A stretch of 64,000 bases of DNA from Pelomyxa schiedti (lineage: Eukaryota > Evosea > Pelobiontida > Pelomyxidae), in the NCBI GenBank assembly GCA_020536535.1, contig JAHLWZ010000123.1, positions 66,273-130,272 on the forward strand, given 5' to 3'. Positions 14,978 to 25,154 of the stretch are shown here, one piece after another; position 1 is the first letter of the stretch; every line of letters begins with the position of its first letter. The notes beneath the pieces are model-generated. The model ran no database searches. It saw only the letters and a program-made list of their open reading frames with translations, and was not told the origin of the DNA. The translations under genes and the position numbers were made by a program.

Positions 14978-15263
14978 ATTTTGATGTTCCTCTTCTCCCA
15001 CACAATTCTACCATCATTCAAGGCATCTCAATCCTCCCAATCTGGCATCAGAGTCAGTTTGAACTTTGTAGTGTGCTTGTGATGCAACCACTTCAGCCCT
15101 AACCCTAAGACTAAAACAGATCGGCTTCGTCTTCTGGGACCATGGTCGCCACACGTAACACGACTGCCCAGTCTATCGACTGCTCTGATGTACCCCAGAC
15201 CCTCGAGACTCCCATCCCGATCTTCGCTTTCCGATAATTTCGTGGTTGATTAATTAATTGGCG

Positions 15264-16918
15264 ATGAACGACGAGCGTTCTTCTGGTATGTTTGCGGCGT
15301 TTTTCGACAAGACTGTGAACAACACAACGCCGGTCCCATCATCCAACACCAGCCGAAAACCCAAGCCCAAGAAAAAGAACAAAAAAGCGAAGCACACTAC
15401 GCATGCGCTTGTTGGTTCCGCAGCCACAGATCTAGATCCGCATACCTCTTTGACAGCTCAACCCCCCAACAAAAAGCGAAGGAAGAATAAAGCCAACAGC
15501 TCCGCCAGCGATGAAGAAGCCGAAGCCGTTGAGCCGCAAACGCAACATAATAAATCGCCTCAAAAACTCCCCGATCTCGCGAGTCAGAAACGACACACGC
15601 GAACGGCTCCCGTAACCGCGAAAAATCGCGCACTGATAAGCGACGCAGCAACAGCAGCAGCAGACGCACCAACACCAAGAAAATCGGCTGCCTTGCTCCG
15701 GAGCAAAACTAAGCCACACAGCAGAAACGCTCGTCTGTTGTTCAGTCAGGGACCTCTCGCCACCTCCAAGAGTGCAAGTTCGGTGCCGGAAAGCGAAGTG
15801 CACAAAATTGCATCAGAAGCAGCATTGGTGTGGGGCAGGCTTACTGGAATGCGTGGGCCAGCTCCCATTCCTGATTTGCCCATGCCAACGGATAGTGGGG
15901 ACGAACCTGTGCTTCGCGGGTTCCAGACGGGTGAAGACGAGAACGAGAGTGAATGGGAAATCAGTTCCAGCGAAGAAGACCTGGCACTCCGCGTGGATGG
16001 AGACGGCGGAGATGATGAGGATGACGGAGACGATTCACCCTCAATTCCAAGTGGCGAGTGGGAAGATGTAAGCTCCGAGTCGGATGAGGGTTACAGCAGT
16101 GACGATTCTGAAGACGAACTTAAAAAAACCGTTGTCACAAGCAAGGAGCTAAAAGCTCAGCAAGTCCCCGAAACGGCCAAAGTGTTCCTGGGCCAAGTCC
16201 CCGCAGGTGTATCAAGTCACGAACTAGACACAGTTTTATCTTCATGCGGACCAATCAAGTTTGATGTTTGGTTTATAAATCTTTTTTAACATCTAATTTT
16301 CTGTCATTATCACTTTCCAGGTCTGTCTTGGTGACCAAACATAAATCTGGGCTGCCCACAGTTGCAGCATTTGTCGAATTTGAGACAGCCAAGCATGCCG
16401 CAATAGTAATATTCCATATGATAATCCCTTTCAATGAACTTGTTGCAGGCACTGAAGCTGGGTAAGATTGTCCTTGCCGGCAAACAGGTGGAAATTACTC
16501 CTTGCCTGAAAGAGACTATCACCTGTCCTGGTAATAGTGGGTTTTGCTCCTTACCCACTCAACTGAGCTTGAACAAACAGAGGGTTGCACTACACTTTAT
16601 ATCAAGAACCTGGCATTTACCACAACGGAAACAAAATTGAGAAGCATCTTCTCCTCTTGTGGTGAGATATTAAACGTGAGACTTCCCAGGCACTCTGACA
16701 CAAACAAGTCGAAGGGGTACGCAATGCCACTCACCTTTCCACCCTCTAATAACACCCCACAATCACACAGAAGTGCATTCATCACCTTTGATTCCAGCAA
16801 AGCCCTGGAATTTGCCCTTGCCAAGAACCGCGTGGAGGTTGATGGAAGGCAACTCCTTCTGGAACCTGCCTCATCATCACCATCACCAGTTCCCATGACC
16901 ACTACCAAGTTATCCTGA
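15264..16918 (+). CDS. RBM34/Nop12-like nucleolar RNA-binding protein, two RRMs
   Basis: The long first exon encodes a Lys-rich basic region (KPKPKKKNKKAKH), then a Ser/Asp/Glu-rich acidic region, as in RBM34 and yeast Nop12, which act in 60S pre-rRNA processing. RRM1 (KVFLGQVPAGVSSHELD...TVAAFVEFETAKHAA...ALKLGKIVLAGKQVEI) is split by introns at about 16259-16320 and 16409-16447. RRM2 starts GCTTLYIKNLAFTTTETKL, and its RNP1 (KSKGSAFITFDSS) forms after removal of a short intron at about 16717-16771. The start is the first ATG in frame at 15264. The product is probably nucleolar, from family and composition. Confidence 0.8.
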
Positions 16919-17010
16919 AACCGCAACTGTCCTGACACAACCAGTTTGAACACTTTTGAACTTCACGTTCGACAAAGAAGAAACGAAAAAAAGAAAACAA
17001 ACCCAACAAT

Positions 17011-20000
17011 CATGTCGGACACAAAAACCGCCGAGCCTCCATTGTCGCTGCCAGAGCCGCCCAAGTGCATAGTCTGCGGAAGCGCAGCGCGTAGCCTTTT
17101 CCTGCGGGCACGCGGCGTGCCCCCCCTGCGTCGTGGCGGCCGTCACTCGCCGCATCTCCGCACCTGTCTCCCTAGTAGTAGGGAGCACCGCCGTCGCGCT
17201 GGCCCCCTCTGGGATGCCAGGCACCACGGCCACGGCCAAGGCCACAGCCGCAGCCTCAGCCTCAGCCTCGGCCGCGGCGCAACCCACCGGGGGCACAGCG
17301 GCGGCCAGCGCAGGGGCGGCCGGTACGGAGAAGGGGAAGGGGAAGGAGAAGGGGCAGAAGGAGCCGGGGAGGGCGCCGGTGGGCTGCCCCAAGTGCGGGG
17401 CGCGGCTGCCCAGCGAGGCGGCGGAGCAGGTGGTGATGGAGGGGTTCTGCCTGGGCGACATAGTGACGAAGTACGAGGCGGCGGTCGGCGAGTGGCAGGC
17501 AGCCAGGACGGGAATGGACCAGCGCAGGGAGCAGGGCCAGCAGGCACAAAGTCGGCTGTGTGAGGACTGCTCTGAGAGTTCACCTTCCCCGGCTGCCTGG
17601 TTCTGTCGGTATAAGCTGCTCCCACTTAGGAAACATTATATGTTTTTAATTTCGTTGAACTTACCTGTATGATAGAGATTGTGTGCTGCACCTTTGTGAA
17701 AAAGATAAAGACCGTCTGCATCTTGGTGCACGTATGAAGAAACACGAAGTAACAGCCGTTTCTCAGAATCAGAGATCTTCATCAAGTACCTTCTGTTACC
17801 AGCACACTACAAGACCATGTGAGTTCTATTGCCCAGAGGAAAATCTTCTCTTATGTATACACTGTGCGTTTGATCACATTGGGCACCACTGTAAGTCCAT
17901 AGAAGAAATGGTTAAGAACACAAAAAACCAGTTGAATGTCGCACGCAGTTGCTTGGTAGCACAGTGCAGCAGATGTGAGGACCTCCTTGGAGCTCTGAAG
18001 GATCAACATCTCCTACTTAGTGCCGATCAGCAAAGTGTGGCTAAAAGTGTGATTGACCATAAAAAGGCTATATCTTCCCTTCTGGAGAAGCGGGCCCGTG
18101 TACTTGTAACTCAGTCTTTGCCAGAGGCCTTCGCACCAGATTTCCTTCACATTCAAGAAGCCATTCTTGGTCTGACCTTTGTAGTGGATGGTGCAAGAAA
18201 AGGCTTATCAGAGTACGATGACTTAATGGAATCTATGACCGGCGAGACCAGCATTGTGAATAGGGTAGCTCTTTCAAACCACCTTCATAAGCTATCTTCT
18301 ATGCTTCCAAAAGAATTACCTTTGGTGGGGCCTAAGTGGCGACAACGTACATGGGCTTTCTTCCCATCTTCTAGGTTTTTTACCAAAGGCAACCCTTCTA
18401 CATGTGTATCCGAGTACGGAAAGTTTCTATCCATTGTACCATCAGAACAAGCTCCTGGAAGACAGGCTGACACTGCCGCGTCAAATACAGGATCGACTAT
18501 ACAAACACTTCTGCTTACTCCTGAGTCACATTTTATACCTTACCCAGAGTGTTATTTCTGCAAACACCACAAAGACCAGCTAATAAATTGCTTGTGTGTG
18601 GACTGCCAGTGCTGTGTGCATTCACTGCGCTCATTCCGGCAAGCATAAAACTCACAGAACCGCCGACCTTGATGAGGTCGTGACCACAAAGTGCTGTGAA
18701 TTGGAGACACTTCAAAAAAAGCTTACTGAGCAATTGAAGTGTTTGCTTAGTAGAAGGGAATCCTTGGAGCAGGCCTTCCCTAAATTGCATAATACTTTTT
18801 TCTCCAGACAGAGGCAGCTAGCCGAAGGCATTGAGAACTATATAGGCGTTCTTCAGCAGCACGAGTTACAGGAGCACCAGAACTTGATGGAAGGTTTCCT
18901 CAACAAGTATAAGCTCCTAAATGAGTGTTTAAAGGCAAATCTTGTCGCAATTGAGCACACAAACCTTGGCGAGTCCATGGCCTTGCAGCTTTTAAAAATA
19001 CTTCAAGAACGCCCGGAGGAAAAATTGCGATTTCACGAGGCGTGCATGGCCAACTGGACGTCACTTGTAGAGTTATCACAGTCGGAATTGCCGGATATCT
19101 CTCTTATACGTGACCTAGACTTACCCGTTCCTCAGCCTGTAGAGAGGTGGTTAGAGGCGACTTCAAAGGAAAGAGACCTGCACCACTCTGGGAAATCACC
19201 TACAGAACTGCGCGACATAGAATTGGATGTTGTCAAAACCAAGCTAGCAACTGTCCAAGATGAACTAGGAAAAACAACTCGCTTATTGGAGGTAGAGAAA
19301 GGAAGGTCACACCAGAAAGAAGCTGAAGTGATGGCGTTGAAGGCGGACGTGGTACATGCCCGGACTGAACTGGAAAAAGCTAGTCGCTTATTGGAGGCTG
19401 AGAAAGTCAAATCGGGGAAACTTTTGAAGGAGGAAATTGAGAAAGCGAAGTTAAAGGTGGCCATGATCAGGAGCCCCTCGCTCCCGAAGAGAACACTCCA
19501 ACCTAGAATAGAACCTAGAAGCAATTTGAGTTTACTGGTATATATGAGAGGTTCACACTTCCTGCTCAATTGGTACTTGGCACTCTCGTAATGGAAGCTT
19601 TTGGTGCTCAGGGTGGAGCAAATTACAAAGGCGTTATGGGTGGCAGAGGGGCCAGAATGAAAGGTACATTTGCAAATGTCACACCGAACCAGATACTTGT
19701 GATACTTGTTGGCGAACAGGGACACAAGTCTGGTGCAGGCTCTTCCTCTGGTGGTGGAGGCACCTTTGTAGTACAAGTACAACTGGCAACATCGCAACAC
19801 CAAATGTTTGACGGCACATATGTCCTGCCTCTGCTTGTGGCAGTCGGTGGTGGTGGCGTTGGATTCTCAGGTGACCAGATTGGTATGGGAGGCACAGTGG
19901 AGAAGGATGGCACCAAAGATAACCGCGGTTTTGGCAAACCCGGCACAGGTGCTGACGGCGGAATATCCGGCAGTGTGGACAATTCCGGCGGCGGCGGAGG

Positions 20001-20328
20001 AGGAGCTGGGTTTGTGGGAGATGGGCAACCAAGGCAAAAGAACTCGGGTTACCCCGGCCAGTCATTCCTGCACGGCGGCCTTGGTGGCAACTCTAGCGAG
20101 TCGAAGTCCAGGGGTGGATTTGGAGGCGGCGGCGGTAACCAGGAGTTGGGTGGTGGCGGCGGCGGCGGGGGTGGCTACTCTGGGGGTTCAGGAGGACAGT
20201 TTGTGCCTACTGTCTTTGGTGGTGGCGGCGGCGGTGGCTCATATAACACGGGAGAGCAGCAGTCTAATTCTGGTGATGCACGAGAAGGAAACGGAATGGT
20301 GGTACTACAATGGCAGGAGTATATTTAA
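17011..20328 (+). CDS. TRIM-like RING/B-box/coiled-coil protein fused to a Gly-rich domain (two apparent frameshifts)
   Basis: Order: RING-like zinc finger (CIVC, CGHAACPPC, later CPKCGAR); Ala/Gly-rich GC-rich spacer; B-box-like segments (CEDC...FCRDCVLHLC; CYQHTTRPCEFYC...LLCIHC...HIGHHC; CYFCKHHKDQ...CIHCAHSGKHKTH); long coiled coil (about 18660-19450); then, after an intron at 19457-19518, a C-terminal Gly-rich domain (FEFTGIYERFTLPAQLV, EAFGAQGGANYKG, repeated GGGGG, GMVVLQW). The GAQGG and Gly-run pattern resembles the Gly-rich domains of ALK-type and many protist proteins. TRIM proteins are usually RING ubiquitin ligases. Two conserved zinc motifs change frame, near 17085-17093 and 18612-18619, so this copy is either frameshifted or affected by sequence error. 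Another intron lies at about 17610-17670. Confidence 0.65.
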
Positions 20329-20557
20329 CAGCATTCTCCTTGGTGGAATTTAAGTGTTATCTATTCTGTTCGTAAACAAAATACCTCTTTATCCATGCCC
20401 CATAATGAAAAAAAAAAAAAATCCTTTCTCTTTGCCAGGGGACCCTTTCCCTGTTCTCCGACAAGTATCACGAGAACCTAGGTATAGGACAACAAAAAGT
20501 ACTGATTCTCATTGCGTGCCAAGGGAGCAAAATTGTACCGGTGCCAATCTCAATCTA

Positions 20558-22367
20558 ATGGCAACCAACTTGGGCGCGGCCGGTGGTGTTTATGAGTTTG
20601 TGAAGTCTGCGATACCGTGGGTGTCACGCGACGTCTTCGATGACATCTACAGCTCTCTGTGGGTTTACGTCCTCCTCGAGTTTCTTTGTTCTTTCCTGCC
20701 TCATCATGCCTTTTTTTTTTTCTTTTTTGCCAACGTGTGTAGACCACCAGGAAAGAGGGATGTGGAGCACGTCACGTCGTTTCTATTGGACGACTCGCCG
20801 GTCTCCGTTGTGCCAACAAGCGACGCACGTCCTTATACTGCCACGACACCTCTGTCTGCACTGTCTGAGCCTCGCACACGCACGGAGCCAGCGCCGCCCA
20901 TTGCTTCTTTGTCCACGGGGAGCACGCCACGGCTCAGTCCCAGCTCGCCCGATGAAAATGTTGTTGTATCTACTGCACATGCCTCCACAGCATCGAATTC
21001 GAATGCTGCTCACTTGACCTCACCACCTCTTGAGACTACTCCCACCTGTTCTTCTGCACTTTCGCTTCCCACTTCCACCAATGATGGTGGTTCGTGTGAA
21101 ACTCGTTCTACTTCAACTGCAACTTCGACTTCCACCTCGGCTTCCACTTCCACCAATGATGGTGGTTCGTGTGAAACTCGTACTACTTCAACTGCACTAA
21201 GTGGAATCGGTGATAGTGCCCGAGCAACAGCGCAACAAGATTCTGTTTTTGATGTGGACAGTTATGATGGAGCCGCTTTGGAGATGCTATCTGTTGCTCC
21301 CCCTGCCATTGCCGATGATTCCGCCACTGATGTGAAGAGTCCATCCAGTGACTCACACCATCAAGCTACGGAACAAAATCAAGCATTAATGTCACTCCAG
21401 TTAGCTGATATTCGAAGAACTCAACACGATAAATGGGCTGCACGTAAATCAATACAACCATATAGCAAAAGACCTTCAGCAGGAGGTCCCTGCGCTCCAA
21501 ATCAGGCACAAAGACAATCGTATTTCTTAATCACCTAGAACCTTCACACGATTTAACTTGTAGTAGTAGCCCAGGCATTGTTGGAGTTGGTGGTGATCTA
21601 TCTCTCTGGAATCAACTCAAATCTATAAGAGAGGACAAGAACCGGCAATGGAGACAGACAAAGTGAGTTGCTATTAACTAAAACCTTTTTGTGTTCATTG
21701 AGATTTAGATTTTCACAACATCGAGTTTGGACAATTTCTGATCTGCCTAGAGATGAAGAAATTCCTCCAGGCACTTCTGATGCACCTCAACGTCGTACTG
21801 GTGTTGAATCGCTCCAGACTTTTGCTGATCCTCTGTACATTGGAAGAGTTGATTCCCACTGTTGCAGCAGCGTAATAATGTAGGGGAGGTCACTTGCTCA
21901 ATACTATATAGGAAGCTTTGGAACTGACAAATGAGTTTCGGAAAACACAGCATCTTCCTCCCCTTGCATGGAATCAGAAATTGTGCAATATTGGTGTTCA
22001 GCACAGCAAAAGTATTGCCACTGCTATCTCAACTTCCTATTCACTTGTATTGTAAGACATGGCAGAAAAGCGAGTCCCTTTTGGACATCAAGGATTTGAG
22101 GATAGGACCAAGCAATTTGGATTTCCTTATCGCTCTGCGGCTGAGAATGTGGCAATGAATCATGGATTTTCTGATGTGGCTAAGGTAAAACATTCAAATG
22201 AGTAAGACAATTCATGGTATTATTTTTAGGTTGCTGTTGATGGGTGGATAACATCTCCCGGGCATCGCCGCAATCTTGTTGGTCACTTTAATGTGTGTGG
22301 TATTGGTGTCTACCAAAGCAGCAATGGCAGGTGGTACCTCACGCAGCTCTTTGCTGGTGGGAGGTGA
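20558..22367 (+). CDS. CAP (SCP/PR-1) domain protein with long Ser/Thr-rich N-terminus
   Basis: The N-terminus (MATNLGAAGGVYEFVKS) has no evident signal peptide. After a short intron (about 20655-20740) comes a Ser/Thr/Pro-rich region with a tandem repeat, then basic segments (RRTQHDKWAARKS; REDKNRQWRQTK). The last exons encode a CAP domain: ALELTNEFRKQH, LAWNQKLCNIGVQHSKSIA, FGHQGFEDR, AENVAMNHG, GWITSPGHRRNL, VCGIGVYQ, YLTQLFAGGR. The cavity histidines and glutamates typical of bacterial/plant-type CAP domains are present. CAP proteins are mostly secreted; the absence of a visible signal peptide suggests an intracellular role or a missed 5' exon. Function unknown. Confidence 0.75.
21071..21197 (+). 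repeat. 75-bp-spaced tandem duplication inside the CAP gene
   Basis: A stretch of about 52 bases starting ACTTCCACCAATGATGG at 21071 recurs at 21146, with one mismatch seen. The spacing is 75 bases (25 codons), so the frame is kept and the Ser/Thr-rich linker gains a second TNDGGSCETR unit. Confidence 0.85.
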
Positions 22368-22480
22368 TACAGCAGTCAGTACCCAACCGAAAAAATAATA
22401 ACAAGAAAAAAGTCTTTGGCATGCTGTGGTCTTTCTACACATATACACAGAGGCATAGACACACAACTCACCTCCCAAGG

Positions 22481-23089
22481 TCAACAAGAGTGAGCACCCA
22501 AAAGGTCACAAATTGTATCAACCACCACATCCGCAGTGCTACTAGTGTTGTCCACAACCACCACGTCCTCCTGCACCTCCAGTATGCCCAACTGCGAATC
22601 CAGCAACGAAGCCGGCATGAAATGTACCTCACCTCCACTCCCACTCCCGCTCTCGCTCCCGCTCCCGTTCGCAACCCTTCTCTCGACCCTCCTCCTCAAC
22701 ACATCCACACTCACATTCAGCATCACGAACCTCACTCCATCATCGCCCCCAACACCACCAATTCCGGCCGATTCCCTCAACGCATCCCTGTAGCTCCTCT
22801 TGAGTGCACTGCAAGCAACAACCAAACCCGGGGAATCACCTTCACCGCCGCCACTGCCACCACCACTGCATGCGGCAGATAGGGCGAGGCCAATGCGGGC
22901 CAGCCAAGGAGCCCTGTCCTCGTCTGTGAGCGGATGCCCCGACCTCATTTTGGCCACGTTGGACTCTGGGTGCAGCGAGTCGCCGTCCACGAAGCGGCAC
23001 CCAAGCCTCGTGGCCAGCAGCGCCCCGATCGTGGATTTCCCGCTGCCGCTCACTCCACAAACCACAATCCGGTGACGATGAGGCATCAT
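22481..23089 (-). CDS. Gluconokinase
   Basis: A single-exon frame of 202 residues. Walker A is GVSGSGKS near residue 13. GDSLHPESNVAKMRSG and LTDEDRAPWL follow, then VVACSALKRSYRDALR; these are the hallmark blocks of gluconokinase (GntK/IdnK family), which phosphorylates D-gluconate to 6-phosphogluconate with ATP. Two Gly/Ser-rich insertions (SGGGSGGGEG and GSGSESGSGSGG) enlarge the lid and C-terminal regions. ATGs at 23089 and 23086 are both possible starts. It lacks introns and is GC-richer than its neighbours, unlike most genes here, which may point to late acquisition. It converges with the CAP gene. Confidence 0.9.
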   Translation of the reverse strand: MMPHRHRIVVCGVSGSGKSTIGALLATRLGCRFVDGDSLHPESNVAKMRSGHPLTDEDRAPWLARIGLALSAACSGGGSGGGEGDSPGLVVACSALKRSYRDALRESAGIGGVGGDDGVRFVMLNVSVDVLRRRVERRVANGSGSESGSGSGGEVHFMPASLLDSQLGILEVQEDVVVVDNTSSTADVVVDTICDLLGAHSC

Positions 23090-23206
23090 GTGTTACGGAA
23101 GGGAGGGAATTTGCTTGAATCGTTTGTTACTCGAATTTCTTTTTTACTTTACTTTTTGTCTATTATACACGGCGTATGTGGTTGGTAGGGGGTGGGGCTT
23201 CCCGCT

Positions 23207-24755
23207 CTAATTAGCACCCATCCAGTAGCATCGGGCAGTAAATGCAACTGGGAGGGCGAGCCACACGGAGGCAAGAGCAACCATTATGGAAGTAAGGAGG
23301 CCGCAAATGGAGGCTTTTTTGCTGTAGCGGCGGCTAATGAGTATAGAGAACATAACTATGCCAACCAGGCCACCGGGTATCATCATGCTCCAGATGCATA
23401 TTGCGGTTACCCAGCCGGCACAGCCGTCAGAGATTGTGTAGAAGCACATTGCGATGCAGGGGATGGTCACAATAGCTTGCACAATCCATCCAGAAATGAA
23501 CATTGCTTTCGAGTTATGATAAGGAACCTTGTTCACACTGAGTCGCGTTTAAGTCAAGAAAGATGTCATACCCCCAGTTTTGGAAGTGGAATGACAGTCG
23601 ATGTGCACAAGTTTAATACCGCATTCCTCATCTTCACGATGGCAATTATGCTGAGCACCAAATAAACCACCTGAAAAGCTTCCCATCCAACCCAGGTCAT
23701 TCCCCAAACCCAAGTCTCTTCCATAGGAATCATGAAACCGAACATGGCTATATTGCACACAAATCCGAGAAGGCCAAAGGCAAGAATACTATCTGGTGAA
23801 ATGTAAGTGCGGAAGCAAAATGTGGATGCAACATACTATTCCAATCTTCATTGGCAAGCAGGAATGGAAGTCGATTATTGAAAGAAAATATGAGGATGGA
23901 GAACAACAGTGTAAATATTGCAAGAATGCCGAACATCCACCAACACAATGTCAAAACCTAGGACAAGTTAGTATACTATGTAAACCGCAGTAGGATACTC
24001 ACAGAAACTACAGTGTTGAGGAGCAACAGCACAACCAACTTGACGGCGAAGTTATTCCGATGCACGTCGTTCTGAACCAGTGTTCGAAGAAGATGAGAAT
24101 CTGAATACCCGCTTTCGATGTAGTCCCCAACTGTGGCTGTTTGTGGAGCAGCAGGAGCACCTGGCTTTCGAGCAGCTAGAAGGTAGCACCCCAAAGCAAA
24201 TGAAGCACGGCTGAGACCTTTCTCGTTGCACCCCGTCCACGTTCTGCTTGCCATGTTGGCAGCACAGCACTGTTGTTCGCCCATCATTGAGCAGTGAGAC
24301 CACATACTGCCGCTGCATTTAGAAAAAACCATTCTCTCCACCTCGTCGAGGAAGAAAGCCTCGTCGCCATACTGTGCCCAGACCGCTCGAGCAGAGTCAA
24401 GCCTGGCGAGTTCTGGTCGCCCGCCCAGCTTTGGCAGGCCATCAAAAACGGTATCACAGTGGCGAGCGAAATCTTGCGGCACAATGCCAAGGTACCCGGG
24501 CTCGATTGGTTTCCCGTCAGGAGTGGGCATTGCGGGCATTGCTGTAAGTGGCGCCATTTGTTGCATCGGCGCGACTTGCACTTGGGCCATCGGGTTCATT
24601 CCAGGTTGCACCATTATGAGCGGTTGTTGATTTTGTTGCGGCATCTGGGCGAACATCTGCGTGTTGGGTACGATGATCGCACCAGCGGGGATCTGGCTTG
24701 GATCTTGGGCATAGTATATGATCTGGGGCTGTTGTTGCGGTTGTGCCTCGAGCAT
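23207..24755 (-). CDS. Polytopic membrane protein with Gln/Pro/Met-rich N-terminus, unidentified
   Basis: The first exon has a Gln/Pro/Met-rich N-terminus (about 80 residues), then a soluble region with several cysteines (SKCSGSMWSHCSMMG, EQQCCAANMA, WTGCNEKG). Three further exons (introns near 23950-24000, 23781-23830 and 23534-23566) add about seven hydrophobic helices, for example VVLLLLNTVVSV, WWMFGILAIFTLLFSILIF, LVLSIIAIVKM, GWIVQAIVTIPCIAMCF and SIMVALASVWLALPVAF, ending YWMGAN at 23207. I recognise no family. The Cys-rich region with a C-terminal helix bundle suggests a protein of the plasma or an internal membrane. Confidence 0.6.
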
Positions 24756-25154
24756 TTTTATTTATTTTTTTTTTGTTTTACAACGTGCTTTGCTGTTTGT
24801 TCGTTACGCTTTGTTTTTAATTAAATTAATGATTGGATTTTCGTTGTTTCCTTAAAAAAAATTAATTTCCCAAGCCTTCGCAGTAGCCCCGTGTGACTTT
24901 TTCTGGGGATAACAGAAATTGGCTGGGCCGTAATTTTGACGGCACGTCAAAGATCAAATCTCTTAGTCCCGCGGCGTGCTGAGCCATTCTTGGGAACCCA
25001 AGGATGCCATAAGAGAACAACTCCAGATCCTGGTACTACTCTTCTACCCCCAGATTCTGAACAAATTCACAAAAGTGTGCCTCTGTGAACGAACGTCGGT
25101 TGGTTTGTCAAAACGACCAAAGCAATAACAAAAAACACCCAAGGTCGAACCGTC
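24756..25154. promoter_or_regulatory. Divergent intergenic region
   Basis: About 400 bases lie between the ATGs of the membrane protein (-) and the TIG/NACHT gene (+). It is AT-rich near 24760-24870, with runs of A and T, and presumably holds both promoters. No conserved element was recognised. Confidence 0.35.

Noticed and set aside
17143-17625. Minus-strand Pro/Arg-rich frames
   Set aside because: Antisense reading of the GC-rich spacer in the TRIM-like gene; no motif.
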